Shown here one piece after another: positions 33,909 through 43,456 of a DNA stretch of 64,000 bases (the stretch's first letter is position 1; each line of letters begins with the position of its first letter). The translations under genes and the position numbers were made by a program. Source of the DNA: Alcanivorax jadensis T9 (GTDB lineage Bacteria > Pseudomonadota > Gammaproteobacteria > Pseudomonadales > Alcanivoracaceae); contig NZ_ARXU01000013.1 in NCBI RefSeq assembly GCF_000756655.1, positions 1 to 64,000 of the forward strand, given 5' to 3'. A model generated the notes under the pieces. That model saw nothing but the letters and a program-made list of their open reading frames with translations. It had not been told where the DNA came from and did not search any database.

Positions 33909-34889
33909 CTAGAGGCGTTTTTCCTGCTCCATCCAGCGAATACAGTTTGCGATCATGGTGGCCAGTGGCACCTGATCGTTAAAGCCTAATTCCTGGACGG
34001 CTTTACTGCCGTCGGCATGTACCCGGCTGGTGACCAGCGCCACTTTTTCCGGTGTCAGCCGAGGCTCATTACCGGTAAACAGGCTGCCGATGGGGTATAG
34101 CTGTCCGGCCAGTTTCAATACCGCCGGGGGCACGGTTCGCGACGGGGCTTTTTTACCGAGCTGTCCGGCAATGGTCTGTACCAGTTCCAGAAAGCTGGCT
34201 TCCACCCCGGCCAGGATATAGCGCTCGCCGCATTGGCCGCTTTCCAACGCCGCCAGGTGTGCTTTGGCCACCTCTTCAACGGCACAGAAGTTGCCCCCGC
34301 CCGGTGGCACCCCTGGCAGCTTGCCGTCCTGGATCAATTTGATCATCTGCGACCAGTTATGGGTGTCACCGGCGCCGATAATGCCGCAGGGATTGAGGAT
34401 CACCGCGTCCAGACCCTGCCGGATACCGTTCTCTATTTCCTGCTCGGCGAGGTACTTGCTGCGGTTGTAGCCGATCCAGTCGTTAGCTGCATTGGAGGGC
34501 GTCTGTTCGTTGATGGGGGTGTCCTGAATGCCCCAGGCGGAGATTGAGGAGGTATGGACAAATCGGCCCGCCACGTTTTTCAGTGCCGCGCTGACCATGG
34601 CCCGGGTGCCCAGTACGTTATCTTTGTACTGTTGCGCGTTGCCACGCCGCCACAGGCTGGTATTGCCGGCCACGTGAAAGACGGCATCCGGCGCTGCCGG
34701 CATCACCAGTGCCAGTTCGGTGGCATTATCCAGCGGAGCCTGTACGACCTGAACGCCTTTGGCCTGAAGCGCCGCGGCATCACTGCGTGGCCGTATAACC
34801 GCAGTGACGTCCCAGCCTTTTTCCAGCAGCTGGTCGACGATGTGTCCACCGAGAAACCCCCGGGCCCCACTCACAAATGCCATTGGCAT
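33909..34889 (-). CDS. NAD-dependent epimerase/dehydratase family protein
   Basis: Extended SDR enzyme of 326 residues. GARGFLGGH near the N-terminus is the cofactor motif, and a conserved Ser-containing strand (FVHTSSISAWG) and Tyr-x-x-x-Lys (YNRSKYL) complete the active site. The pattern resembles dihydroflavonol-4-reductase-like and sterol dehydrogenase-like members. ATG at 34889 has AGGAG upstream; the ATG seven codons earlier overlaps that ribosome site. It is a single gene. The substrate is not known. Confidence 0.88.
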   Translation of the reverse strand: MPMAFVSGARGFLGGHIVDQLLEKGWDVTAVIRPRSDAAALQAKGVQVVQAPLDNATELALVMPAAPDAVFHVAGNTSLWRRGNAQQYKDNVLGTRAMVSAALKNVAGRFVHTSSISAWGIQDTPINEQTPSNAANDWIGYNRSKYLAEQEIENGIRQGLDAVILNPCGIIGAGDTHNWSQMIKLIQDGKLPGVPPGGGNFCAVEEVAKAHLAALESGQCGERYILAGVEASFLELVQTIAGQLGKKAPSRTVPPAVLKLAGQLYPIGSLFTGNEPRLTPEKVALVTSRVHADGSKAVQELGFNDQVPLATMIANCIRWMEQEKRL

Positions 34890-35015
34890 GGCCACGCTCC
34901 TCTTTGTCATTCTGATCTGTCCCGCAGTGTAACCTCAAACCCGTCATGATGGCGTATCTGCTCACATCAGCGCTGGCCAAGGCGCATCCTTTTGACTATA
35001 TTGCCGGTTGTTCAA

Positions 35016-35089
35016 GCGGGTGTAGTTCAATGGTAGAACGGCAGCTTCCCAAGCTGCATACGAGAGTTCGATTCTCTTCACCCGCTCCA
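35016..35089 (+). tRNA. tRNA-Gly (anticodon CCC)
   Basis: A complete cloverleaf of 74 bases. The acceptor stem GCGGGTG pairs with CACCCGC, the D arm contains AGTTCAATGGTAGAA, the anticodon stem GCAGC/GCTGC encloses loop TTCCCAA with anticodon CCC, and the T arm contains GTTCGATTC. The CCA end is encoded. It reads GGG codons. A terminator follows at once. Confidence 0.97.
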
Positions 35090-35093
35090 TATC

Positions 35094-35128
35094 AAAAAAA
35101 GCCACCCATCGGGTGGCTTTTTGTTTTT
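35094..35128 (+). terminator. Rho-independent terminator after tRNA-Gly
   Basis: AAAAAGCCACCC-ATC-GGGTGGCTTTTTGTTTTT forms a strong stem with a T tract, five bases after the CCA end. Confidence 0.92.
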
Positions 35129-35143
35129 CCGGATCCGGCGTTT

Positions 35144-35428
35144 TCAGATCGGGTAGGCAAGAAACTGTCCGCCCAGCCGGAACAGCACCTGCACCTGCAT
35201 GCCATCCTCCATGTCCATGGCAGCGTCCCGTGCCAGCATGATGTAAGGGTAGCGGTGAGCCCAGGCACAAGGCTTCACATAATGGGGAAAGGACGGGTCG
35301 GGTGCATCGGCGACAAAGCTGTCACTTTCCCGATGATAGAGCACATATCCCTGAAACGCGGCGCTGGCCGGCAGCCCCATTTCTTCCAGAAAGTCGGACA
35401 TCCAGCCCGGGTTACCTTCAAGCATCAT
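35144..35428 (-). CDS. Small protein of unknown function
   Basis: Predicted soluble protein of 94 residues with no signal peptide. I do not recognise a family. Several aromatic and Met residues and the segment PHYVKPCAWAHRYPYIMLARDAAM are notable. AGGG is about seven bases before the ATG on the minus strand. The gene is between tRNA-Gly and the SOS-regulated umuD promoter and transcribes toward the tRNA terminator. The reading frame is open over its whole length with chromosomal codon use, but translation is not certain. Confidence 0.5.
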   Translation of the reverse strand: MMLEGNPGWMSDFLEEMGLPASAAFQGYVLYHRESDSFVADAPDPSFPHYVKPCAWAHRYPYIMLARDAAMDMEDGMQVQVLFRLGGQFLAYPI

Positions 35429-35566
35429 GACTACACCCTGATGACGGCATTGTTAGTCCAACCCTAAGGCAGCCATGGCGGCGTTTGGATATACCTTTCT
35501 TTGCGTTTTGTTACCTTGCTGTGTGTTCTGTCAGTGCCGGTATCGATGGTGTGGAAATGTCATTTA

Positions 35567-35582
35567 GCTGTACATAAAGACA
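35567..35582. promoter_or_regulatory. LexA (SOS) box of umuDC
   Basis: CTGTACATAAAGACAG has the CTG-N10-CAG form and differs by one base from the box at 19660. It lies just upstream of umuD, the expected LexA target. Confidence 0.9.
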
Positions 35583-35627
35583 GTATTTGATAGCATGGCC
35601 CCATCGTTATCTTTCCTGTGGTGTCCC

Positions 35628-36032
35628 ATGACTGCGCTGCCTTTTTTCTCCGAACGTGTTGCTGCCGGTTTTCCGTCCCCGGCCCAGGGCTATATGGAGG
35701 CGCCGCTGGATCTGAACCAGCTATGCATTGGCCAGCAGGAGGCCACCTTTCTGCTTCGGGTAGAGGGGGACTCCATGCGGGAAGCGGGGATTTTCCCGGA
35801 CGATATTCTGGTGGTGGACCGCTCCCTGGAGCCATCTCACGGTGATGTGGTGGTGGCGTCGCTGAATGGGGAGTTCACCGTGAAGGAGTTGCGGCTGCGG
35901 CCACAGCCCATGCTGATGCCACGTAACCCCCGCTATGCAGCGATACCGCTGGCGGATCAGGAGTGGGAGTTGTTTGGTGTGGTGACATTTTCCCTTCATG
36001 CACACCGGCCGGTGGCCCGGCCCCGGCGGTGA
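35628..36032 (+). CDS. umuD: DNA polymerase V subunit UmuD
   Basis: SOS protein of 134 residues, a LexA-like self-cleaving peptidase whose shortened form joins UmuC as polymerase V. The cleavage site is Ala13-Gly14 in VAAGFPSP, and the catalytic pair is Ser49 (GDSM) and Lys86 (TVKEL), the same spacing as in Escherichia coli UmuD. The ATG at 35628 gives the usual N-terminus; an in-frame ATG at 35595 lies only 13 bases past the LexA box and is an alternative. The next gene is umuC, five bases on. Confidence 0.95.
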   Translation: MTALPFFSERVAAGFPSPAQGYMEAPLDLNQLCIGQQEATFLLRVEGDSMREAGIFPDDILVVDRSLEPSHGDVVVASLNGEFTVKELRLRPQPMLMPRNPRYAAIPLADQEWELFGVVTFSLHAHRPVARPRR

Positions 36033-36037
36033 GTGCC

Positions 36038-37309
36038 ATGTTTGCCCTGGTCGATTGCAACAGTTTCTATGCCTCCTGTGAGCGCGTTTTCCGGCCGGAT
36101 CTGGCAGGGCGGCCGGTGGTGGTGCTATCCAATAATGACGGCTGCATCGTGGCTGGTTCTGCCGAGGCCAAGGCGCTGGGGGTGAGAACCGGCATGCCAT
36201 TGTTCGAGGCTCGGGATCTGATTCGTAAGCACCGGGTCGCGGTGTTCTCCTCCAACTATGTGCTCTACGGGGATCTCTCCCGGCGGGTGATGGCGTCACT
36301 GGCTACCCTGGTGCCGGCGGTGGAGGTGTACTCCATTGATGAGGCCTTTCTGGATCTGTCCCTGATGCAACCTGAGGAGCTTCAGCCGCTGGGGTTGGCC
36401 CTCCGCGAACGGGTAGGCAAGTGGGTGGGTGTGCCGGTGTGTGTGGGAGTGGCACCCACCAAGACCCTGGCCAAGCTGGCCAACCATGCCGCCAAGACGT
36501 ACCCGCAGACTGGGGGCGTGCTGGTGCTGACAGATCCGCGGTGGCGTGAGCGCCTGCTGGCACGTACACCGGTCTCGGCGGTCTGGGGTATCGGTCGGCG
36601 CCTCGGGCAGCGTTTGAATAATATGGAGATCGAGACGGCTCTGGATCTGGCCCGTGCCGACTATCGTCTGATCCGCAAGCGGTTCTCGGTGGTTCAGGAG
36701 CGGGTAGTACGGGAGTTGAACGGCGAGAGTTGTCTGCCCCTGGAAGCCCGGCAGGAACCCCGTCAGCAGATTATCCATTCCCGCTCTTTCGGTGAGCCGG
36801 TGGCATCGCTGGCAGCGGTGCGGCAGGCGGTCAGTGATTTCACCGCCCGGGCGGCGGAAAGCATGCGGGCAGAAGGGCTCAGTGCCGGTGCCATCAGCGT
36901 TTATCTCCGCACAGCGCCGATGGGCAAGCCGCAGCAGTTATTCCCCGATTCTGGCCGAACAAGTCTGTCGCCAGCCACGGTAGATACCCGGGTGATGGTG
37001 CACCATGCGGTGGAGATGGTAACGGCCCTCTGGCAGGCCGGTTATCGCTATGGCAAGGCGGGCGTCATGCTGACGGACCTGGGCCCGGCGGGGCGTGAGC
37101 AGGTCACCCTGTTTCGGGAAGACGAAAACGCGGAGAAAGGGAACGCGTTAATGCAGGTGATGGATACCATCAACAGCAGCGGCAAGGGCAAGGTATGGCT
37201 GGCGGGTCGGGGAATGAACCAGAATGAACGGTGTGTTTGGGCCATGCGCCGAGCCCATTTATCGCCGGCCTATACCACCCGCTGGGCCGATCTGCCCCGG
37301 GCTCGATGA
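36038..37309 (+). CDS. umuC: DNA polymerase V catalytic subunit UmuC
   Basis: Y-family DNA polymerase of 423 residues that copies past lesions with low fidelity. [15 protein letters not shown] (Asp6) and [11 protein letters not shown] supply the catalytic acidic residues, and the little-finger and C-terminal DUF4113 region ([48 protein letters not shown]) is intact. Length is typical. It is co-transcribed with umuD from the LexA-controlled promoter. Confidence 0.97.
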   Translation: MFALVDCNSFYASCERVFRPDLAGRPVVVLSNNDGCIVAGSAEAKALGVRTGMPLFEARDLIRKHRVAVFSSNYVLYGDLSRRVMASLATLVPAVEVYSIDEAFLDLSLMQPEELQPLGLALRERVGKWVGVPVCVGVAPTKTLAKLANHAAKTYPQTGGVLVLTDPRWRERLLARTPVSAVWGIGRRLGQRLNNMEIETALDLARADYRLIRKRFSVVQERVVRELNGESCLPLEARQEPRQQIIHSRSFGEPVASLAAVRQAVSDFTARAAESMRAEGLSAGAISVYLRTAPMGKPQQLFPDSGRTSLSPATVDTRVMVHHAVEMVTALWQAGYRYGKAGVMLTDLGPAGREQVTLFREDENAEKGNALMQVMDTINSSGKGKVWLAGRGMNQNERCVWAMRRAHLSPAYTTRWADLPRAR

Positions 37310-37331
37310 GCCACGGGGCAGAGGGTAGGGC

Positions 37332-38792
37332 TCAGACGGCGGTCATCGGTACCTGTTCGAGCATGCGTTCCTCGATACGGTCCAGGCGGGCGCGACAGTC
37401 GCGGAAGGTGCGGCTGATGGCGGTGGTGTTGGCCACCATGCCGAGCTTGGGCCAGGTCGCCTTTTCCCCTTTGCGGATGTAGTTGCGAACATCCTGCAAG
37501 GTGGGGTTATTAAGCACTTTGAAGGCATTCATGGGCTGGCGTGGCGGGATCATGTTGATATCGCCGATATACTTCTGGGTGACCATGCTCTTGGCCTTGT
37601 CGAACATCAGCCCCACGTCGTTCGATTCCACCCTGCGCTGAATCAGTTGCAGGGCGTAGCGCAGATTCATGGAGACATTTTTCAGCCCCCAGTCCGCCAG
37701 GGTGCTCATTGAGCTGTCGGTATTTTCGTTACGCGACAGGAATGGCACCACATGGGGGTTGGTCTGGCTGACGATGGAATGGTTGACGCCATAGAGTCGG
37801 GACAGGCGGCGGATCGGCAGGTCGTCGACGATGGAGCCATCCACGAACTTGCGACCAGGAATGTAGGGCACCCGCTCGCCATCAATATTCTTGGCCCACA
37901 GGGAAACCGGTGGATAGATGCCGGGAATCGCGCAGGAAGCCAGTGATGCCTTGCGGATCAGCACATTGGGCGAGGTGCGCCAGTTGAGCAGACGGGCATG
38001 CTGATTACGGTCGTAAGGGCTGACGGTAATGTTGATTTCGCGGCCGGTGTGCCGGTAGGCCTCCTCGAAGGTCATGTCGAGGATGTTTTCTTCCAGGCAG
38101 GCTTCCAGGTGGTCGCCATCCAGCACCGGGGTGCCACGGATGATGCCCTTCCAGCCCAGCACCTTGAAGGCTTCCAGGTAGATGTTTTCCGGTTCCAGCT
38201 TGAGTTTCAGTTCTTCATCGTTGTGGGTGCCCACAACGGAGGCAATGATGCTGCCGGCACTGGAGCCGGAGATCACCGAAGGTAGCAACCCCTGTTCCCA
38301 CAGGCAGCGGGCCACACCGATATGAAACAGACCCAGAGCGGCGCCACCGGAGAGCATCAGACAGCTCTGGCCGAAGGCCTGGCCGGTGGTTTCGAAGAAA
38401 TCCAGTTTCTCCTTGAGCCCGAACTCCTTGAAATTGGTGTCGCACAGGTAGTTCAGGGCGATGGTGACTTCTTCGAGATAATTCTCGATCAGGCGTTTGG
38501 TGCCCACGCGAGTTTGTTGATAGAGGCGCGGGTTGGAAATGTTGCCCAGATTGCCATGCAGGCCTTCGTGCAGGTGAAACACCAGCTTGTTGACGTCATT
38601 GCGTTCACGGGCCTGGCGAATCTGCCACAGGCGATTGCGGATCAGCTCGTAGTCATAATGGGGGGAGCGATCAATTTCTTTCCATTCGTCCGCACCGGAA
38701 AGACGGTCGTGTTCGCGGCTGGCTTCGTACCACTCTTCGTAGGTTTCAGCGTGCTCGATGGCCCGATCCAGTTGTTTGAGAGTGCCTTTCAT
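37332..38792 (-). CDS. Patatin-like phospholipase with DUF3336 domain
   Basis: Lipid acyl hydrolase of 486 residues. An N-terminal DUF3336 domain (about 1-140) with several Trp and Arg residues precedes the patatin domain. GGAALGLFHIGVARCL forms the oxyanion region, GSSAG holds the nucleophile serine, and DGSIVDDLPI supplies the catalytic Asp. This architecture is shared with the yeast TGL3/4/5 lipases and many marine gammaproteobacteria. No signal peptide is seen, so it is cytoplasmic or membrane-bound. GGAGA lies upstream of the ATG. A role in storage-lipid or phospholipid turnover is inferred. Confidence 0.92.
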   Translation of the reverse strand: MKGTLKQLDRAIEHAETYEEWYEASREHDRLSGADEWKEIDRSPHYDYELIRNRLWQIRQARERNDVNKLVFHLHEGLHGNLGNISNPRLYQQTRVGTKRLIENYLEEVTIALNYLCDTNFKEFGLKEKLDFFETTGQAFGQSCLMLSGGAALGLFHIGVARCLWEQGLLPSVISGSSAGSIIASVVGTHNDEELKLKLEPENIYLEAFKVLGWKGIIRGTPVLDGDHLEACLEENILDMTFEEAYRHTGREINITVSPYDRNQHARLLNWRTSPNVLIRKASLASCAIPGIYPPVSLWAKNIDGERVPYIPGRKFVDGSIVDDLPIRRLSRLYGVNHSIVSQTNPHVVPFLSRNENTDSSMSTLADWGLKNVSMNLRYALQLIQRRVESNDVGLMFDKAKSMVTQKYIGDINMIPPRQPMNAFKVLNNPTLQDVRNYIRKGEKATWPKLGMVANTTAISRTFRDCRARLDRIEERMLEQVPMTAV

Positions 38793-38871
38793 GCAGGTCT
38801 CCGCTCATTGTTGTCATTAGCTGATGTCAGTATAGCCATGACCCATGGGGAGAATTAAGGCTTTGTAGGAC

Positions 38872-38905
38872 AAAAAGAACGCGGCCGAAAAGAAAAGGCC
38901 GCGTT
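38872..38905 (-). terminator. Rho-independent terminator
   Basis: AACGCGGCC (38878-38886) pairs with GGCCGCGTT (38897-38905). On the minus strand it is followed by TTCTTTTTG, so it ends transcription of the small gene at 38961-39269. Confidence 0.8.
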
Positions 38906-38960
38906 TATATGGGCAGAATTGCCTAACAGGCGATCAGCGCAAGCTGATGGGGTGGGGCAG

Positions 38961-39269
38961 TTAGCCGGGCAGCGCCCGTGCCACATCTTCCAATACCCGG
39001 ATCATATTCATGGCCCGGAATGGATGGGACAGGGTAAAGGGAGCGTCGGGCCGGTCCTGGGAGCTGGGATAAACCAGGATGCAGGGTTTGTCACTCTTGC
39101 TGGAGGTGGCGCGAGGGCTATCTTTGGCGGTCACCAGCAGTACGTCGGCCTGACCCGGGTCGGCATTCTCCCAGATGACACTGCAGCGGCCATTGATGAT
39201 GCCCATCATGGAGACAAAGGCGCTGGCTGAGTCATGGGTGAGGCCGCTGACGGAAATTTTTCGGTTCAT
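38961..39269 (-). CDS. Small protein of unknown function
   Basis: Predicted cytoplasmic protein of 102 residues without membrane segment. I do not recognise the family. The pattern of a short beta strand (RKISVSGL), helix, then CSVIWENADPGQADVLLVTA and ILVYPSS, gives an alternating alpha/beta layout reminiscent of a receiver-like fold, but no conserved Asp site can be assigned. AGGGA precedes the ATG and a terminator follows, so it is a complete single-gene unit. Confidence 0.6.
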   Translation of the reverse strand: MNRKISVSGLTHDSASAFVSMMGIINGRCSVIWENADPGQADVLLVTAKDSPRATSSKSDKPCILVYPSSQDRPDAPFTLSHPFRAMNMIRVLEDVARALPG

Positions 39270-39466
39270 GGTGCGTCCCTGTAACGGTTCCCGAAACCGG
39301 CATAGCCGGTGGTTTGAGGGAACTTCGTGATCCCTTGGGAACTGTTGTAGTCAACCGCTGGCGGTATGGGCAAAGCGATAACGACCAGCGGCGGTGAGGT
39401 AGACACTGAACGGGGCTATAAGTAAATGCGCATAAGAGAAAGCCGACAAAGCGTGTAAGTGATTTC

Positions 39467-40495
39467 CTACAAATCCGGCTTTTGTTGGGTGCGAAACTGG
39501 CCAGGGGTCATCCCCGTATGTCGCTTGAAGCTGCGTTGAAATGACCGAATATCCGAGTAGCCCAGGGCTTCGGCGATTTCTGCCTGGGGGGCCGGGCTCT
39601 GGCAGAGTAATTGCCGGGCCTGATGCAGTCGCACCTGGTCCAGCAGTTTCTGCCAGCTGTGGCCTTCATCGGCGAGCCGACGGTGCAGGGTGCGCACGTT
39701 CATACCCAGCCGTTCGGCGATGGTTTCCTTGCGCGGCAGGGAATGGCCAATGGCATCCTGAATGCACTGTTTTACCCGCTGGGCCAGGCTGGTTTCCACG
39801 CCCAGCTGGTGAAGCTGTTGAATGGCGTGGGCTTCCAGGGTCGACAGCAATAGCGGGTCCGGCTGGCGAATCGGTTGTTCCAGCAGGTCCGGCGGACCGA
39901 TCAGGGCAGAGCAGGGTTGCGCGAACCGCACCTCGCAGAGGAACACCCGCTGGTATTCCTCCACCTGTGCGGGGCTGGGTCGGGGATGTTCCAGCCAGAC
40001 TTCGGCGGGGGCCAGTTGGTCATTGCCGGTCAGCCAGCGGGCGTAGCGGATCCAGGAGCCCAGCACATTGTCTATCAGGTGTTGGCGAGCGGGTTGTTGT
40101 CTGTAGCGACAGTCCCAGCGAATGGCGGCCTGGTTGTCGTCAATGCGGGTGTCGGTGGTGCCCATATCGCCCACCAGCTTTTCATAGAGGCTGACCTTGG
40201 ACAGGGCTTCCTGGAGAGTGCCGGCACTCATGGCGATGTAACCCATCACATTATAGGAGCCCGGCTGGACAAACTCGGAGGTGTGCAGGCCGAAGAGCGG
40301 GTCGCGGGAGTGATCAATCAGAGTGTGCAGCAGCGTCTGGAAGCTGACACCGGGAATGCGAGCGTCCGGCTGGCGGACCCGTTCCGCATCCAGCGCTGCG
40401 GTATCCAGCGCCGCAGCGATATCCAGCCCCCGGGCTTCACCGTGGGCAAGATACTGCTGCAGCGCGGCGCTGCAGATCTGACCGAGGCGATCCAT
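39467..40495 (-). CDS. AraC family transcriptional regulator
   Basis: Regulator of 342 residues of the OruR/ArgR-like AraC subgroup: an N-terminal arabinose-binding-like domain of the PF12625 type (about 15-215) and a C-terminal double HTH (about 240-335). The signature RQLLCQSPAPQAEIAEALGYSDIRSFQRSFKRHTGMTPGQFR is typical. Such regulators often respond to lipids, amino acids or aromatic compounds. The start codon borders a 270-base nested inverted-repeat element, which therefore forms its whole upstream region. The effector and targets are unknown. Confidence 0.93.
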   Translation of the reverse strand: MDRLGQICSAALQQYLAHGEARGLDIAAALDTAALDAERVRQPDARIPGVSFQTLLHTLIDHSRDPLFGLHTSEFVQPGSYNVMGYIAMSAGTLQEALSKVSLYEKLVGDMGTTDTRIDDNQAAIRWDCRYRQQPARQHLIDNVLGSWIRYARWLTGNDQLAPAEVWLEHPRPSPAQVEEYQRVFLCEVRFAQPCSALIGPPDLLEQPIRQPDPLLLSTLEAHAIQQLHQLGVETSLAQRVKQCIQDAIGHSLPRKETIAERLGMNVRTLHRRLADEGHSWQKLLDQVRLHQARQLLCQSPAPQAEIAEALGYSDIRSFQRSFKRHTGMTPGQFRTQQKPDL

Positions 40496-40764
40496 TAGGG
40501 CCTGCTCCCACTAATTCCGTGGCCCCTGCTGGAGTCATTTTTTTGTCCAGTCGTTCCAACCGGTGCGCGGTGTAGTTGTTCTACATAAGTAACGGTTGGG
40601 GCTGCTGGACGGAAAAAGGGCCCAGCCCTTCGGGTTGAGGCCCAAAATGCGCCACTCGTTGTTGCTCGTCGTTCATTTGGAGACACCAAACATCTCTCCT
40701 CGCGCCTAGATTGGCGCATTTTGGGCCGCAACAGGGGCCTCGGAATTAGTGGGAGCAGGCCCTA
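40496..40764. repeat. Nested inverted-repeat element between araC-type and SIMPL genes
   Basis: The outer arms of 33 bases (40496-40528 and 40732-40764) match in 32 positions; they start TAGGGCCTGCTCCCACTAAT. Inner arms GGCCCAAAATGCGCCA (40639-40654) and TGGCGCATTTTGGGCC (40712-40727) are perfect over 16 bases, and a small TTTGG-AGACA-CCAAA hairpin is at the centre. It holds no gene. The right outer arm includes the stop codon of the SIMPL gene, and the left arm abuts the ATG of the AraC-type gene. Confidence 0.9.
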
Positions 40765-41463
40765 GTCCAGTTCGAAGGTGATCTGGACCCGGGCGGTGAT
40801 ATCGGTTTCGCCGGGCCGGTAGCTGTCGGCGTTACCGCTTTTCTCGCTCCGTGCCATCATCATTACCGGTTGCGGGGGCTGGAAATCCTGGGCCTGGATC
40901 TGGATAGCCTTGCCAAGCTCCCGGTCAGCGGCCTCGGCGATGATGCTGGCCCGCTGGCGGGCATCTGCCACCGCTTTCTCCAGAGCCTGATTGGCCAGCT
41001 CGTCGGCGTTGCTGACTTCGGTGCCGGCCGGGCGAATATCCCGCAAACCTTGCTTGGCCAGGCCGTCGAGCAGCTGGGTATAGGTGTCCAGGCCATTGGC
41101 CCGGAAGGTGACGTCACGGCTTACCTGATGGCCGATCAGTTTACGCTCCGGCTGGTATTGCCATTGCGGCTGAACGCGCAGATCGCTGGCGCGCACCTGT
41201 TTTTCCTCAATATCCAGGTCGTCCGCCAGGTCGAGCATATCGGCTACGGTGTCGTCGACGCGGGATTTCATGGCGGTAATGTCGTCGCCCTGTTCGCTGG
41301 CAGTCGCTACCACGCGGAAAATATCCGGTTGCGCTGAGATGTCGCCACTGCCGGACACGGTGATGCTGTCAGGTCCGTGATTGATAAGATGGGGGGCATC
41401 GTTGCAGGCTGTCAGGCTCAATGCTCCCAGGGCGATTAGGGATGCGGCGGTGATGCGTTTCAT
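40762..41463 (-). CDS. SIMPL domain (DUF541) lipoprotein
   Basis: Predicted periplasmic lipoprotein of 233 residues: signal peptide with lipobox LTAC (Cys20) and a SIMPL/DUF541 domain. ITVSGSGDISAQPDIFRVVATAS begins the domain and DITARVQITFELD ends it, as in Escherichia coli YggE, which is linked to oxidative-stress tolerance. The protein stops inside the outer arm of the nested repeat. It is divergent from the Mrp gene, with about 160 bases between starts. Confidence 0.92.
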   Translation of the reverse strand: MKRITAASLIALGALSLTACNDAPHLINHGPDSITVSGSGDISAQPDIFRVVATASEQGDDITAMKSRVDDTVADMLDLADDLDIEEKQVRASDLRVQPQWQYQPERKLIGHQVSRDVTFRANGLDTYTQLLDGLAKQGLRDIRPAGTEVSNADELANQALEKAVADARQRASIIAEAADRELGKAIQIQAQDFQPPQPVMMMARSEKSGNADSYRPGETDITARVQITFELD

Positions 41464-41626
41464 GGACTCTCCTTGTACTGCCGTGCAATCGGCACTCTAT
41501 TTTGCGCATTTACAGCGGGATAACCACCCCATGGTTCGCGTTTGTGCAACGAATAACTTCCGCGAAGGTGGCTTGGTTGTTAACGGCTTAGCCCCTATCA
41601 TCGCACCTCTCGAAACGGAGGCCATT

Positions 41627-42712
41627 ATGAGTTCAGCCGAGCAACGCATTCGACAGCAACTGGGCGGTTTTATTCCCGACGATCTGGGTGTCAGCCTGAC
41701 GTCCGTGGATGCCATTGAATCACTGACTGTGGATGACAGCACCGTCCACGCCCGAATCGTTCTTGGTTTTCCGATTGACGGTATCCGTGAGCACCTAATG
41801 ACCCAGATCCGGGAGCATGTGAGCGAGGTGCTGGGAGGGCGTGAGCTGGCCCTGGATCTGACGGCGAAGATTATTCCGCATCGCGCTCAGAGCAGCTTGC
41901 CGGCCATGGACCAGGTGGCCAATGTGATTGCCATCGCTTCTGGCAAGGGGGGCGTTGGCAAGTCCACCACGGCAGTGAATCTGGCATTGGCCTTACAGGC
42001 GGAAGGCGCCCGGGTGGGGCTGCTTGATGCGGACGTATTCGGCCCTAGTCAGCCGCTGATGCTGGGGTTGCCAGACGGTACCCGCCCGGAGGTACTCGAA
42101 GGTAAGTACTTTGTGCCGGTGGATGCCTATGGTTTGCAGACCATGTCCATGGGCTATCTGACCACCAAGCAGACCCCGGTGGTCTGGCGTGGCCCGAAAG
42201 CCAGTGGTGCTCTGGTGCAAATGATGGAGCAGACCCGTTGGCATCATCTGGATTATCTGCTGGTGGATTTGCCGCCAGGTACCGGTGATATCCAGTTGAC
42301 TCTGGCCCAGAAAATTCCGGTGGCCGGCGCGGTGGTGATTACCACGCCCCAGGACATTGCCCTGCTGGACGCCATCAAGGGCGTGGAGATGTTCCGCAAG
42401 GTGGATATCCGCGTGCTGGGCATCGTTGAGAACATGGCGGTGCATATCTGCAGCCAGTGTGGCCATCATGAGCATGTGTTTGGCCAGGGCGGTGGAGAAA
42501 AGATGGCCAGTGAGTATCACACCGAAGTGCTGGCGGCCCTGCCGCTGTCCTTGCGTATCCGCGAACAGGCAGACAGCGGTGAACCGATGGTGGCGGCCTG
42601 CCCGGACAGCGAGGAGGCAGGCCTGTACCGCCAGGCTGCCCGTCGGCTGGCAGCGAGACTGTCACTGACGGAAGGCGGCAAGCGGGCGTTTCCCAAGGTG
42701 ACGCAGCATTGA
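41627..42712 (+). CDS. apbC: Iron-sulfur cluster carrier protein Mrp/ApbC
   Basis: Cytoplasmic P-loop ATPase of 361 residues that carries 4Fe-4S clusters to target proteins. An N-terminal MIP18-like domain (about 1-85) precedes the deviant Walker A motif SGKGGVGKSTT, and the cluster-binding Cys pair is in CSQCGHHEHVFG. ATG at 41627 has GGAG upstream and gives the usual N-terminus; the open frame extends much further upstream without support. Followed by dcd after about 115 bases. Confidence 0.95.
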   Translation: MSSAEQRIRQQLGGFIPDDLGVSLTSVDAIESLTVDDSTVHARIVLGFPIDGIREHLMTQIREHVSEVLGGRELALDLTAKIIPHRAQSSLPAMDQVANVIAIASGKGGVGKSTTAVNLALALQAEGARVGLLDADVFGPSQPLMLGLPDGTRPEVLEGKYFVPVDAYGLQTMSMGYLTTKQTPVVWRGPKASGALVQMMEQTRWHHLDYLLVDLPPGTGDIQLTLAQKIPVAGAVVITTPQDIALLDAIKGVEMFRKVDIRVLGIVENMAVHICSQCGHHEHVFGQGGGEKMASEYHTEVLAALPLSLRIREQADSGEPMVAACPDSEEAGLYRQAARRLAARLSLTEGGKRAFPKVTQH

Positions 42713-42828
42713 ACAAACGCCACATGTCGGGGCCGAATTAGCGGCGCCCCACATCTGGCGCCCGGCGTTCGGCGTCTATACCATTATCTGCTTGAACGCC
42801 AACCACCCCGGAATTTTGAGGCGCAACA

Positions 42829-43398
42829 ATGACGATTAAATCGGATCGCTGGATTACCCGCATGGCCGCCGAGAAGGGCATGATAGAGCCCTTTCAGAGC
42901 GGACAGATCCGCGCGGATGAAAATGGCGAAAAAATGATTTCCTATGGTGTGTCCAGCTACGGGTACGATGTGCGCTGTGCGGATGAATTCAAGGTGTTCA
43001 CCAATATTCATTCCGCTACGGTAGACCCGAAGGCTTTCGATGAGCGCAGCTTCGTGGACATCAAAGGCGACTACTGCATTATTCCGCCTAATTCCTTTGC
43101 GCTCGCACGAACTGTGGAATACTTCCGCATTCCCCGTAATGTGCTGACCATCTGTCTGGGCAAGTCCACCTACGCCCGCTGCGGCATTATCGTCAATGTG
43201 ACGCCGCTGGAGCCGGAGTGGGAGGGCCATGTGACCCTGGAGTTTTCCAACACCACTACGCTGCCGGCAAAAATTTATGCCCACGAAGGTGTGGCGCAGA
43301 TGTTGTTCTTCGAGTCCGATGAGGTGTGTGAAACGTCTTATATGGATCGGGGCGGGAAATACCAGGGCCAGCGCGGTGTCACCCTGCCACGGGCCTGA
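42829..43398 (+). CDS. dcd: dCTP deaminase
   Basis: Cytoplasmic trimeric enzyme of 189 residues that makes dUTP from dCTP, the main source of dTMP precursors in gammaproteobacteria. Conserved segments are SSYGYDVRC, the catalytic-loop region [33 protein letters not shown] with the active-site Glu, and the C-terminal [17 protein letters not shown] lid. GAGG precedes the ATG. Pairing of apbC and dcd is common in pseudomonads. Confidence 0.97.
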   Translation: MTIKSDRWITRMAAEKGMIEPFQSGQIRADENGEKMISYGVSSYGYDVRCADEFKVFTNIHSATVDPKAFDERSFVDIKGDYCIIPPNSFALARTVEYFRIPRNVLTICLGKSTYARCGIIVNVTPLEPEWEGHVTLEFSNTTTLPAKIYAHEGVAQMLFFESDEVCETSYMDRGGKYQGQRGVTLPRA

Positions 43399-43456
43399 AG
43401 CCAGCTTCTAACCTTGTCGTAGGCGTGTCGATAGCAGGGTCGGTCAAAAAAAATTC

